Shown: positions 1 through 8,217 of the stretch, in pieces | Layout: the number at the start of each line of letters is the position of its first letter | Position numbering within the stretch: position 1 is the stretch's first letter | Origin: Actinomadura rifamycini DSM 43936 | GTDB lineage: Bacteria > Actinomycetota > Actinomycetes > Streptosporangiales > Streptosporangiaceae | Length of the DNA: 64,000 bases | Assembly (NCBI RefSeq): GCF_000425065.1 | Contig: NZ_AULB01000010.1 | Location: 62,001 to 126,000, forward strand | Direction of reading: 5' to 3' | Program-made: the position numbers and the translations under genes | Notes under the pieces: model-generated | What the model saw: the letters and a program-made list of their open reading frames with translations, nothing else | Told to the model about the DNA's origin: nothing | Databases searched by the model: none

Positions 1-131
1 CCGTCGATGCAGACGCTGACGCCGCCGGGCGGCGGGGGGTCGGCGTGGGCGGGCGGGGCGGCGGCCAGCGTGAGGGCGCCGGCGGCGCCGCCCTGCAGGA
101 TGAGGGCGGGCAGGATCAGGACGCGACGCAA
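1..131 (-). CDS. Secreted protein, N-terminal fragment (cut by window edge)
   Basis: Only the first 43 codons are inside the window. They form a classic signal peptide: a short basic start (LRRV), a hydrophobic core rich in Leu/Ala, and an Ala-x-Ala cleavage site (PAHA) near residue 30, followed by a proline-rich mature start. I chose the TTG start because a strong GGAGGTGG ribosome site lies 8 nt upstream and an in-frame stop lies two codons upstream. It begins 3 bp after the stop of the DUF4239 gene, so the two are probably co-transcribed. The mature function cannot be told from this fragment. Confidence 0.6.
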   Translation of the reverse strand, partial: MRRVLILPALILQGGAAGALTLAAAPPAHADPPPPGGVSVCID

Positions 132-134
132 GGG

Positions 135-902
135 TCATCCACCTCCGTCGATGCGTTGGAGTTCGGCCTGCAGTTCGACGAAGGCTTCGGGCCCGACGGC
201 CAGGGCCCCGTCGAACGGGCGGGCCATGTCGATGGTCAGGTAGGTTCCGGCGGCCAGCAGCGCGGCCATGAGGGCCAGCGGGACCAGGGGCGCGCCGCGC
301 GGCGAGGCCCCGGCCAGGAACGGCAGCAGCACGACCACGACGCCGGTGATGATGGTGACGGCGGTGAGGCCGGCGGGCGGCGTGGTGCGGGCGTCCATGG
401 CGCGCTGGTTGCGCGCGGCGGCGATCTGGCCGATGTTGTCGAGGACGGCGGCGCGGGCCTCGCGGAGCTCGTCGTCGTCGGCCTCGAGCGCGATGACGTC
501 GCGGCGGACGCGGTCCAGCAGCGTCCACCCGGCGGGGGCGAGCCGCCCGTCGGCCATGAGCTCCCACTCGGTGCCGCGGACGGTGTCGACGTAGGCGCGC
601 AGGCCGCTGCGGACGGCGGTGCGCTGGTCGTCGGGCAGGCGGGACGCGGCCCAGTAGGTCTCGGCGATGGCCTGCGTCTCGGCGTAGGTGCCGGCGCGGG
701 CCGCGTCGGCGGTCGTCCAGGGCACGATGACGGCGATGGCGAACGCGAGCAGGAACAGCGCCGACAGCATGGCCCCGGCGTGCGAGACGGTCGCGCCGTC
801 GGGGGACGCGTCGTCGGCGGCGCGGCGCGTGCGCCGGACCAGCGCGCTCGCGACGGCGACCGTACCGACGGCGCAGGCGGCCGCCGCGAAATAGACGATC
901 AT
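135..902 (-). CDS. DUF4239-type (bestrophin-like) membrane protein
   Basis: This 255-residue protein has an N-terminal membrane segment (residues 1-20), a second one around 45-66 and two more near the C terminus (about 180-225). Between them lies a charged helical region containing DVIALEADDDELREAR and RNQRAMDART-type segments. This arrangement is typical of the DUF4239/bestrophin-like family, whose role in bacteria is largely uncharacterised (anion-channel-like by fold). The start has GGAGGGG directly upstream. It is divergent from the lysine mutase operon and likely heads a two-gene unit with the secreted protein that follows. The family call is by memory of the pattern, not by search. Confidence 0.65.
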   Translation of the reverse strand: MIVYFAAAACAVGTVAVASALVRRTRRAADDASPDGATVSHAGAMLSALFLLAFAIAVIVPWTTADAARAGTYAETQAIAETYWAASRLPDDQRTAVRSGLRAYVDTVRGTEWELMADGRLAPAGWTLLDRVRRDVIALEADDDELREARAAVLDNIGQIAAARNQRAMDARTTPPAGLTAVTIITGVVVVLLPFLAGASPRGAPLVPLALMAALLAAGTYLTIDMARPFDGALAVGPEAFVELQAELQRIDGGG

Positions 903-1196
903 GCCCCTCCACGGGTTCGGGTCGGAGGCGGCCCCGGACGCGGAACCGCCGACACTGGGCGTGATTTTAAGGTCACGTTGAGTGTCTGTGGAGGGGGTTC
1001 CGAAAAGTCGTCGGAATGGTCACGCGGAAGTCAGGTGTCCGTCCGGCCGGGCAAGGGAGCGGTGTCGGCCGGGGAAGGCGGTCGCGGGCGGCGTGGGGTT
1101 CCGCCGCGCGGCGGGAAGGTGTAGGGGAGCGGCGCGGCGAGGCCGGGGCCACGAACCGGAATCTCTCGGACATCTTGCGGATTTCGGTTCCGATAC

Positions 1197-1210
1197 CGGA
1201 AGATCTTCCG
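1197..1210. promoter_or_regulatory. 14-bp perfect palindrome upstream of kamD
   Basis: CGGAAGATCTTCCG reads identically on both strands and lies 68 bp before the kamD start. A related half (ACCGGAATCT) occurs about 40 bp upstream. The 375-bp gap between the divergent DUF4239 gene and kamD holds no other convincing ORF, so this is a plausible operator for a dimeric regulator of the lysine operon. No cobalamin riboswitch consensus was seen in this leader although the enzyme needs B12. Confidence 0.35.
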
Positions 1211-1277
1211 TAGACCGCGCGAAGTGAAGGATGATTGTTCGGCCGACCCGGGAGGGGCGGCGTGAGGGGAGACGGCG

Positions 1278-2918
1278 ATGGCGCCGCACGGAAAGCTCGA
1301 CCTCGATCCCGAGGCGGTCCGCACCGCCCGCCGGCTGGCCGCCCGCGCCGCCGAGCCGATCATCGCGATGGCCCGCGCCCACACGACCGTTTCGGTCGAG
1401 CGCGCCGTGCTGCGCCTCGCCGGCCTCGCCGGCGCCGACGACGGCGGCCGCCCCTGGGCCAACCACCTCGCCGACGCCGTCCGCGACCAGGTCGGCCTCG
1501 AGCACGGCGTCGCGCTCCCCGTCTGGGACGCCCTGCTGCGCGGCCCGCACGGCACCCTCGCCGACCTCGCGGGCGCCGCCGCCCGCGGCGGCGTCTCCTT
1601 CCGGCTGCCGGCCGGCGCCGACGCCGACCGCGCCCGCGCCGCCGCCACCGCCGCCGCCCGCGACGGCATCGCCCGCATCGACCGGCGCCGCGCCGAACGC
1701 GACCGGCTGCTCGCCGAACTGCCGCCGCCCGACCGCCCCGCCGACCCCGGCGCCCCCGCCCGCCCGCTGGTGTACCTGATCGTCGCGACCGGCGACATCC
1801 ACGAGGACATCCCGCAGGCGCAGGCCGCCGCCCGCGAAGGAGCCGACGTCGTCGCCGTCATCCGCTCCACCGGCCAGTCGCTGCTGGACTTCGTCCCCGA
1901 GGGCGCCACCCGCGAGGGCTACGCCGGCACCTACGCCACCCAGGAGAACTTCCGGCTGATGCGCGCCGCGCTGGACGACGTGTCGCGCGAGCTCGGCCGC
2001 TACGTGCGGCTCACCAACTACGCGTCCGGGCTGTGCATGCCCGAGATCGCCACCCTCGCCGGGCTCGAGCGCCTGGACATGATGCTCAACGACTGCATGT
2101 ACGGGATCATCTTCCGCGACATCAACCCGCGCCGCACGTTCATCGACCAGCGGTTCTCGCGGCAGATCCACGCCCGCGCCGGCATCGTCATCAACACCGG
2201 CGAGGACAACTACCTCACCACCGCCGACGCCGTCGACGCCGCCCACACCGTCGTCGTCAGCCAGCTGCTCAACGAGCGGTTCGGGCACGAGGCCGGCCTC
2301 ACCGACGCCCAGCTCGGCCTCGGCCACGCCTTCGAGATCGACCCGAGGATCCCCGAGTCGTTCCGGCTCGAGCTCGCCCACGCCCAGCTCGTCCGGGAGC
2401 TGTTCCCCGACGCGCCGCTGAAGTACATGCCGCCCACCAAGCACATGACCGGCAACATCTTCGCCGGATACCTGCTGGACGCCTTCTTCAACCTCGCCGG
2501 CGTCATGACCGGGCAGTCGATCATCCTGATCGGGATGATGACCGAGGGCATCCACACCCCGTGGCTGTCGGACCGCGACCTGGCCCTGGAGAACGTCCGC
2601 TACGTCCGCGACGCCTGCGGCGGCCTCGCCGAGGACTTCGTCCCCCGCCCCGACGGGCTGGTCGCCCGCCGCGCCCGGCAGGTGCTCGCCGAGTCCCTCG
2701 AACTGCTCGAGCGCATCGGCGACGACGGGCTGCTCACCGCGATCGCCGAAGGCACCTTCGGCGTCACCCGCCGCCCGCCCGACGGCGGCAAGGGCCTGGA
2801 CGGCGTCGTCGAGCGCGCCGACGGGTACGTCAACCCCGCCATCGAGATCCTCGACACCGAGAACCCGCAGCGAACCGACGCCGCGCGCGCCGCGGCCGGG
2901 CAGGAGGTGCCCGCATGA
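1278..2918 (+). CDS. kamD: D-lysine 5,6-aminomutase, alpha subunit
   Basis: The alpha subunit forms the TIM-barrel core of the adenosylcobalamin- and PLP-dependent mutase that moves the terminal amino group of D-lysine (or L-beta-lysine) from C6 to C5. The 546-residue length and the conserved segments IRSTGQSLLDFVPEG (about residue 195), NYASGLCMPEIA, GEDNYLTTADAVD and MPPTKHMTGNIF (about 382) are typical of the KamD/OraE-like family. The ATG has a GGGGAGA ribosome site upstream. It overlaps the beta-subunit gene by 4 bp, as expected for a stoichiometric complex. In clostridia this enzyme belongs to lysine fermentation; in an aerobic actinomycete it more likely serves lysine catabolism or a specialised route. 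Confidence 0.93.
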   Translation: MAPHGKLDLDPEAVRTARRLAARAAEPIIAMARAHTTVSVERAVLRLAGLAGADDGGRPWANHLADAVRDQVGLEHGVALPVWDALLRGPHGTLADLAGAAARGGVSFRLPAGADADRARAAATAAARDGIARIDRRRAERDRLLAELPPPDRPADPGAPARPLVYLIVATGDIHEDIPQAQAAAREGADVVAVIRSTGQSLLDFVPEGATREGYAGTYATQENFRLMRAALDDVSRELGRYVRLTNYASGLCMPEIATLAGLERLDMMLNDCMYGIIFRDINPRRTFIDQRFSRQIHARAGIVINTGEDNYLTTADAVDAAHTVVVSQLLNERFGHEAGLTDAQLGLGHAFEIDPRIPESFRLELAHAQLVRELFPDAPLKYMPPTKHMTGNIFAGYLLDAFFNLAGVMTGQSIILIGMMTEGIHTPWLSDRDLALENVRYVRDACGGLAEDFVPRPDGLVARRARQVLAESLELLERIGDDGLLTAIAEGTFGVTRRPPDGGKGLDGVVERADGYVNPAIEILDTENPQRTDAARAAAGQEVPA

Positions 2919-3748
2919 CCGTCGAGAGCCCCGGGACCGGGACCGGGACGCGGGCGCCCGCCGAGCCCGCCGACACCCGCCAGGTCATCCGCCCCTACGG
3001 CGACACCACCGGCGACGGCATGGTGCAGATGTCGTTCACCCTGCCCGTCCCCGCCGGGCCCCGCGCCGACGCCGCCGCCCTCCAGCTCGCCGGGAAGATG
3101 GGCCTGGAGCCCGCCAGCGTCGTCCACGCCAAGCCGATGGGCCCCGACTTCACCTTCTTCATCGTCTACGGCAAGACCCGCCACCTCATCGACTACGCCG
3201 CCATCCCCGCGCCGCCCGAACGCGAGTACCCGCTGCTGACCGCCCAGGAGGTCAACCTCGCGATCCGCCGCGCCCTCAACCGCAGGCTCGTGGTCGTCGG
3301 CGCCTGCATCGGCACCGACGCCCACACCGTCGGCATCGACGCCATCCTCAACGTCAAGGGCTTCGCCGGGGAGAAGGGCCTGGAGTACTACCGCGAGATC
3401 CAGGTCGTGAACATGGGCGCCCAGGTCACCGTCGCCGAACTCGTCGAACGCGCCAAGGCCGTCGACGCCGACGCCGTCCTGGTCTCCCAGGTCGTCACCC
3501 AGCGCAACGCCCACCTGCACAACACCAAGCAGATGGCCGCCGCGTTCCACGCCGAGTACCCCACCGCGGTCGGCCCCGGCATGGGACGCCCGCTGCTCGT
3601 CGTCGGCGGGCCCCGCTTCGACACCGTCACCGCCGCCGACCTCGGCGTCGACCGCGTCTTCGGCCGCGGCACCACCCCCGCCGAGGTCGCCAGCTTCGTC
3701 GTCCACGCCCTCCTGCCCGAGGACGCCCACGGAGAGGACCCGTCATGA
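2915..3748 (+). CDS. kamE: D-lysine 5,6-aminomutase, beta subunit (B12-binding)
   Basis: This 277-residue subunit carries the Rossmann cobalamin-binding domain. The base-off B12 motif DAHTVG is visible, with the axial histidine at residue 137. Eleven residues later comes Lys148 in the segment NVKGFAG, the same spacing as the His133/Lys144 pair (cobalt ligand and PLP-forming lysine) of the clostridial enzyme. Both cofactor residues are therefore intact and the enzyme should be active. An N-terminal tail of about 25 residues rich in Gly/Thr/Pro precedes the conserved part. The ATG overlaps the kamD stop (ATGA), and the stop overlaps kal in the same way, so the three genes are translationally coupled. 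Confidence 0.95.
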   Translation: MTVESPGTGTGTRAPAEPADTRQVIRPYGDTTGDGMVQMSFTLPVPAGPRADAAALQLAGKMGLEPASVVHAKPMGPDFTFFIVYGKTRHLIDYAAIPAPPEREYPLLTAQEVNLAIRRALNRRLVVVGACIGTDAHTVGIDAILNVKGFAGEKGLEYYREIQVVNMGAQVTVAELVERAKAVDADAVLVSQVVTQRNAHLHNTKQMAAAFHAEYPTAVGPGMGRPLLVVGGPRFDTVTAADLGVDRVFGRGTTPAEVASFVVHALLPEDAHGEDPS

Positions 3749-4179
3749 CCGGGAACACCACCGGCGAAGCCGCCGCCGGGCCGCCCGCCGACCCCCGGCA
3801 GGGCCTGACCGTCGTGCACCGGCGCTACATCCCCTACTCCCACGCCCACTACGCCGGCGACCTCGTCGACGGCGCCTACCTGCTCGCCCTGTTCGGCGAC
3901 GCCGCCACCGAGGCGTGCATCCGCACCGACGGCGACGAGGGGCTCTTCGCCTCCTACTCCGACGTGCAGTTCCGCGCCCCCGTCCGCGCCGGGGACGTCG
4001 TGGAGACCGTCGCCGTCGTCGCCCGCCTCGGCACCCGCAGCCGCACCCTGGAGTTCGAGGCCCGCGTGGTGTGCCGGGGGCGGCCCGACAAGGGGGAGTC
4101 GTCCGCCGAGGTCCTCCCCGAGCCGATCGTCGCCGCCACCGCCACCGGCACCGTCGTCGTCCCCGGACCGGGGGACTGA
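3745..4179 (+). CDS. kal: 3-aminobutyryl-CoA ammonia-lyase (hotdog fold)
   Basis: Kal removes ammonia from L-3-aminobutyryl-CoA to give crotonyl-CoA, a late step of the lysine 5,6-aminomutase pathway. The 144-residue protein has the single hotdog domain pattern: HRRYIPYSHAHYAGDLVDGAYLLALFGDAATE near the start (quoted here only as a landmark around residues 25-55), then a FASYSDVQFRAPVRAGD strand-helix region. It overlaps kamE by 4 bp and ends the operon. The two enzymes that should connect the mutase to Kal (3,5-diaminohexanoate dehydrogenase Kdd and the keto-aminohexanoate cleavage enzyme Kce) are not in this window. Confidence 0.85.
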   Translation: MTGNTTGEAAAGPPADPRQGLTVVHRRYIPYSHAHYAGDLVDGAYLLALFGDAATEACIRTDGDEGLFASYSDVQFRAPVRAGDVVETVAVVARLGTRSRTLEFEARVVCRGRPDKGESSAEVLPEPIVAATATGTVVVPGPGD

Positions 4180-4367
4180 CCCGCCCCGGGGGCGCCGGGC
4201 GCGCCCGGAACCGCCCGCCGCGACGCGCCCGGGAAAGGCCGCTCCGCCCGGAAAACCGGAACCGGCCGGACCGCACGGCCGCGCCCTGACCGGCGCAGAT
4301 GTCACCCCGCCCGCCGATCATGGCCCTGACCTGGGTGAACGGGGAGTAGCCGCAGAACATGCGGCGG

Positions 4368-4395
4368 TTGACAAGGCCGTGAGAGCCGGTAAATT
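4368..4395 (+). promoter_or_regulatory. Strong housekeeping-type promoter (TTGACA-N16-TAAATT)
   Basis: A perfect -35 hexamer (4368-4373) is followed after 16 bp by TAAATT (4390-4395). Such a close match to the SigA/HrdB consensus is rare in this GC-rich window. It lies 190 bp after kal and about 480 bp before lnt, so either it drives a stand-alone RNA or it gives lnt a very long leader. Confidence 0.55.
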
Positions 4396-4872
4396 CGGCT
4401 CCAGTCCAGCACGGGACTCACCGATCGGCCGCCCGCGGCGCTGCCGGGCACCGTGCCGCGGCGGAACCGGGCAGCACGCCCGCCCGCCCGAGCCAGTGCG
4501 GTGATCCGACGCCGCGTCCGGGGCGGAGCCGCCCGATCGGCCAGGGGGTTGGACCCGGGAAGGGCCCGGACATCCAGTAGAAAACGGAGCCTCGCTCTCA
4601 CCGCCTGTGGGACGACTCCGGCCCGACGGATGTCACGGGCCCTCTTCCGTGTCCCCGGCCCCGCCGACCCGCCCCCGCCCCGCGTGCCCGCGCCCCCGGC
4701 CGCGCGTCCGGGCCCGCTCGCGGTCGCCGTCGCCCGCTCGGCCCGGTAGCGTTCCGAGCAGGCAGAGTCGGGAGAACCCCGAGAGACCGAGCGAACGGGG
4801 CGTGGAGTTGGCCCAGGACATCATTCCGGACCGGCGGCCGGCCGCCTCGCGCGGCTGCTCTACGGCCGGCCG
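4396..4872 (+). other. Long non-coding stretch, possible structured RNA plus lnt leader
   Basis: No convincing ORF was found here. Downstream of the TTGACA promoter the sequence holds several pairing segments: GGCTCC (4397-4402) with GGAGCC (4586-4591), CCGCGGC with GCCGCGG, GGGCG with CGCCC, and GACATCC (4569-4575) with GGATGTC (4628-4634). A second -10-like element (TAGCGT, about 4747) probably starts the lnt transcript, giving it a leader of a little over 100 nt. Whether a separate small RNA exists is inference only. Confidence 0.3.
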
Positions 4873-6681
4873 ATGCCGGGCGTGAACACCGCCCGGCACA
4901 TCTCCGCCGCCCCGGGCACGGCGGGGGACACCGCCGCGGGCACCGCGCCGGCCGCCCCGCCCCGCCGGCACCTGCGCCTCGCCGCCTGGTTCCGGCACGG
5001 CGGAGGCGCCGGATGGCCCCGCACCCTGCTCGCCGTCGCCGGCGGCCTGCTCATGTGGCTCGCGTTCCCGCCGAACGACCTGGTCGTCCTCGCGCCCGTC
5101 GGCGTCGCCGCCCTCACCCTCGCCCTGCACGGCCGCGTGCCCGGCCTGCGGCGCGCGCCCGACGGCGTCCGCGGCACCGCCCGCACCGGCGCCTGGCTCG
5201 GCTTCCTCGGCGGCGCCGCGTTCTTCATCCCCGTCCTCACCGGCATCGTCAAGATCGGCCCGGACGCGTGGATCCTGCTCAGCCTCGTCGAGGCCGCCTA
5301 CCTCGCCCCCATGGGCGCCGGGATCGCGCTCGCCGCCCGGCTCCCCGGCTGGCCGGTGTGGGCCGCCGGCCTGTGGGTGGCGCAGGAGGCCGCCCGCGGC
5401 CGCGTCCCCTTCGGCGGATTCCCGTGGGCGCGGCTCGCGTTCAGCCAGACCTCCACCCCCCTCACCCCCTACGCCGCCGTCGCCGGCGCGCCGCTGGTGA
5501 CCTTCCTGACCGCGCTGATCGGAGGGCTCCTCGCCTACGCCGTCCTGGCCGCCCTGCGCGCCCGCGCCCGGGCCGCCGCCGCGGCCGGCGAGGGAAACGG
5601 CGGCGGCGCCCGGCGCGCCCTGGCCCCGGCGGCGTCCGTCGCGGCGCCCCTCGCGGTCGCCGGCGCGATCGTCGGCGGCGGCGCCCTGATCCCCACGCCC
5701 ACCGGCGGCGACCCCGTCACCGTCGCCGTCGTCCAGGGCAACGTCCCCCGCCTCGGCCTGGACTTCCAGGGCCAGCGCCGCGCCGTCCTGGACAACCACG
5801 TCGAGGCCACCCACGAGCTGGCCCGCCGCGTCCGCGCCGGGGAGGTCGCGCGGCCCGAACTGGTCGTCTGGCCGGAGAACTCCAGCGACCTCGACCCCTA
5901 CCGCGAACCCGACGCCCGCGCCGCCATCGACGGCGCCGTCAAGGCCATCGGCGTCCCCGTCCTCGTCGGCGCGCTCACCGCCACCCCCGACGGGGAGAAA
6001 GTCGAGAACCGCGGCATCGTGTGGGACCCGCGGACCGGCCCCGGCGACCACTACGTCAAGCGGCACCCCGTCCCGTTCGGCGAGTACGTCCCGTTCCGCG
6101 ACGTCCTGACGCGGTTCATCGACCGGCTCGACCAGATCCCCCGCGACTTCGTCCACGGCACCCGCTCGGGCGTCATGCGGCTCGGGCCCGTCACCGTCGG
6201 CGACGTCATCTGCTTCGAGGTCGCCTACGACCAGGAGGTCCGCGACGTCGCCGCCGGGCAGCTGCTGGTCGTGCAGACCAACAACGCCACCTACGGGCAC
6301 ACCAGCCTGCCGCCGCAGCAGATCGCGATGTCCCGGCTGCGCGCGGTCGAACATGGCCGTACGATCTTGGTGGCCGCGACGAGCGGGATCAGCGCGATCG
6401 TCGCCCCGGACGGCCGGATGATCGACCGGTCCGCCGAGTTCGTGCGGGACCTGCAGGTCGCCACCGTCCCGGCGCGCACGGCGACCACGCCGTCCGACCG
6501 GATGGGCGCCGCGCCCGAGTGGGCCATGGCGGCGCTCGGCGTCCTGGCCGCCTGCGCCGCCGCCCGGTCCATGACGCGCTCCGCGCGGAGCGCACGGACC
6601 GCCGGCGCCGCGCGCGGCACCGGGACCGGCGGGCGCGCGGCGGACGGGAACGCGGTGGACAGGAACGACGAGGAGAAATGA
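4873..6681 (+). CDS. lnt: Apolipoprotein N-acyltransferase
   Basis: Lnt transfers a third acyl chain to the N-terminal cysteine of lipoproteins at the outer face of the membrane. The 602-residue protein has about six N-terminal membrane segments (roughly residues 50-260) and then a nitrilase-fold domain. The catalytic triad is visible: Glu335 in WPENS, Lys396 in YVKRHPVPFGEYVPF and Cys447 in GDVICFEVAYD. A final membrane segment follows near 555, then an Arg/Gly/Ala-rich tail. The ATG is the first start codon available in this frame for over 70 bp upstream, though its ribosome site is poor. It is coupled to ppm1, as in mycobacteria where the two are sometimes one fused protein. Confidence 0.93.
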   Translation: MPGVNTARHISAAPGTAGDTAAGTAPAAPPRRHLRLAAWFRHGGGAGWPRTLLAVAGGLLMWLAFPPNDLVVLAPVGVAALTLALHGRVPGLRRAPDGVRGTARTGAWLGFLGGAAFFIPVLTGIVKIGPDAWILLSLVEAAYLAPMGAGIALAARLPGWPVWAAGLWVAQEAARGRVPFGGFPWARLAFSQTSTPLTPYAAVAGAPLVTFLTALIGGLLAYAVLAALRARARAAAAAGEGNGGGARRALAPAASVAAPLAVAGAIVGGGALIPTPTGGDPVTVAVVQGNVPRLGLDFQGQRRAVLDNHVEATHELARRVRAGEVARPELVVWPENSSDLDPYREPDARAAIDGAVKAIGVPVLVGALTATPDGEKVENRGIVWDPRTGPGDHYVKRHPVPFGEYVPFRDVLTRFIDRLDQIPRDFVHGTRSGVMRLGPVTVGDVICFEVAYDQEVRDVAAGQLLVVQTNNATYGHTSLPPQQIAMSRLRAVEHGRTILVAATSGISAIVAPDGRMIDRSAEFVRDLQVATVPARTATTPSDRMGAAPEWAMAALGVLAACAAARSMTRSARSARTAGAARGTGTGGRAADGNAVDRNDEEK

Positions 6682-6686
6682 CGCCG

Positions 6687-7433
6687 ATGGAGATGCCGGC
6701 CGAACTCGGGCGCGTGCTCGTGATCATCCCGACCTACAACGAGCGGGACAACATCGAGCGCATCACCGGCCGGGTCCGCGAAGCCGTCCCGTCGGTGGAC
6801 GTCCTGGTCGTCGACGACGCCAGCCCCGACGGCACCGGCGAGGTCGCCGACGCCATGGCGGCCGAGGACCCGCAGATCGCCGTGCTGCACCGGCAGGGCA
6901 AGGACGGGCTCGGCCCCGCCTACATCGCCGGGTTCCGGTGGGCCGCCGAGCACGGCTACGACGTCATGGTCGAGATGGACGCCGACGGCTCCCACCAGCC
7001 CGAGGAACTGCCGCGCCTGCTGGCCGCCCTCGAGGACGCCGACCTGGTGATCGGCGCCCGCTGGGTGCCCGGCGGACGCGTCGAGAACTGGCCCAAGCGG
7101 CGCGAGGCGCTGTCGCGCGGCGCCAACACCTACGCGCGGCTCATGCTCGGCATCCCCCTGCACGACGCCACCGGCGGGTACCGGGCGTTCCGCGCCGCCA
7201 CCCTGGAGAAGATCGGGCTGGAGGACGTCGACTCGCGCGGCTACTGCTTCCAGATCGACCTGGCGCTGCGCGCCCTGCGCGAGGGCCTGCGGGTCGTGGA
7301 GGTCCCGATCACGTTCGTCGAGCGCGTCCACGGCACCAGCAAGATGAGCCGCGACGTGATGGCCGAGGCCGCGATGCGGATCACCCAGTGGGGGATGACC
7401 GACCGCGTCGACAAGCTCCGCGGCCCCCGCTGA
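6687..7433 (+). CDS. ppm1: Polyprenol monophosphomannose synthase (GT2)
   Basis: Ppm1 makes polyprenyl-phosphate-mannose from GDP-mannose; this lipid feeds protein O-mannosylation and lipoglycan synthesis. The protein has the GT2 start VLVIIPTYNERDNI, the VVDDASPDGTG loop, the DxD-type VEMDADGSH motif and the family-typical RWVPGG, TGGYRAFR and ERVHGTSKM segments. It has no C-terminal membrane domain, as in the actinobacterial form. I chose the ATG at 6687 because the AGGAG at 6671-6675 is 11 nt away. The ATG at 6678 overlaps the lnt stop but would sit only 2 nt from that site. In mycobacteria Ppm1 activity is stimulated by contact with Lnt, and the adjacency here fits that. Confidence 0.92.
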   Translation: MEMPAELGRVLVIIPTYNERDNIERITGRVREAVPSVDVLVVDDASPDGTGEVADAMAAEDPQIAVLHRQGKDGLGPAYIAGFRWAAEHGYDVMVEMDADGSHQPEELPRLLAALEDADLVIGARWVPGGRVENWPKRREALSRGANTYARLMLGIPLHDATGGYRAFRAATLEKIGLEDVDSRGYCFQIDLALRALREGLRVVEVPITFVERVHGTSKMSRDVMAEAAMRITQWGMTDRVDKLRGPR

Positions 7434-7530
7434 CCCCGGACGCTCCGAGTGATGGGGCCCGCCGGGGAAACGTTCGGGGGCGTCGCGGCGTTGACCCCTT
7501 AGAGGCTTTTCCTACCCCGAAGATGGAGCC

Positions 7531-8151
7531 ATGCTGCCGCTCGCACTGGTCCTGGCGTTCCTGGTGTTGCCGGTCGTGGAGATCTACACGATCATCCAGG
7601 TCGGCGAGGTGATCGGCGCGTGGCCGACGGTCGCGCTGCTGGTGTTCGAGAGCCTGCTGGGCGGCTGGATCATGCGGCGCGAGGGCCGCCGCGCGTGGCG
7701 GGCCCTGCAGGAGACGTTCGAGCGCGGCGTCGTCCCCGACCGCGAGCTGGCCGACGCCGGGCTCGTCCTGGTCGGCGGCGCGCTGCTGCTGACCCCCGGG
7801 TTCGTCACCGACGTGTTCGGGTTCGCGTTCGTCCTGCCGTTCACCCGGCCCCTGGTCCGGGGGCTGGTGTCGCGGTGGGCGGCGCGCCGCATGCGGGTCG
7901 CGCAGGCCCGCTCGGCCACCCTGTTCCCGCCGCCCGGCGGCGGGTTCGGCGCCGGGCCGTTCGGCCAGGCCGGCCCGGGCGGCCTCGGCGGATTCGGGCC
8001 GTTCGGCGCGCCCGCCCGCGACGCCGGGACGCCCTCCGGCCCCGTCGTCCGGGGCGAGGTCATCGACCTCGACGAGGACACCGGCCGGGACGCCGGAGGA
8101 GACGGCGGTGCGGGCGCCGGTCGCGGCGCGGACCGCAAGCCCCTCGCCTGA
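7531..8151 (+). CDS. fxsA: FxsA family membrane protein
   Basis: The first 130 residues match the FxsA pattern: a membrane segment with LVLPVVEIYTIIQVGEVIG, a second one beginning VALLVFESLLGGWIMRREG, then a LLLTPGFVTDVFGF segment. E. coli FxsA relieves F-factor exclusion of phage T7; its cellular role in actinomycetes is unclear. The last 75 residues are a disordered Gly/Pro/Phe-rich tail with repeated GPFG-like units, longer than in proteobacterial homologues. It follows ppm1 on the same strand after about 100 bp. Confidence 0.85.
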   Translation: MLPLALVLAFLVLPVVEIYTIIQVGEVIGAWPTVALLVFESLLGGWIMRREGRRAWRALQETFERGVVPDRELADAGLVLVGGALLLTPGFVTDVFGFAFVLPFTRPLVRGLVSRWAARRMRVAQARSATLFPPPGGGFGAGPFGQAGPGGLGGFGPFGAPARDAGTPSGPVVRGEVIDLDEDTGRDAGGDGGAGAGRGADRKPLA

Positions 8152-8217
8152 CCGCCCCGCCCACCGCCGGTGCGTCCCTTCGGAAGACGGGACAGGGGAC
8201 AGGGGACAGGGGACGGG

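Noticed and set aside
903..1277. Possible cobalamin riboswitch before the B12-dependent mutase
   Set aside because: No B12-box or conserved receptor core was recognisable on either strand.
1235..2914. Long plus-strand Arg/Pro-rich frame covering kamD
   Set aside because: It is a shadow of the kamD gene in another frame; composition is low-complexity Arg/Pro/His as expected from GC-rich codons read out of phase.
4302..4749. Small ORFs in the kal-lnt gap (4302-4601 minus, 4453-4749 plus)
   Set aside because: No ribosome site, no domain and Arg/Pro-biased composition; a non-coding interpretation fits better.
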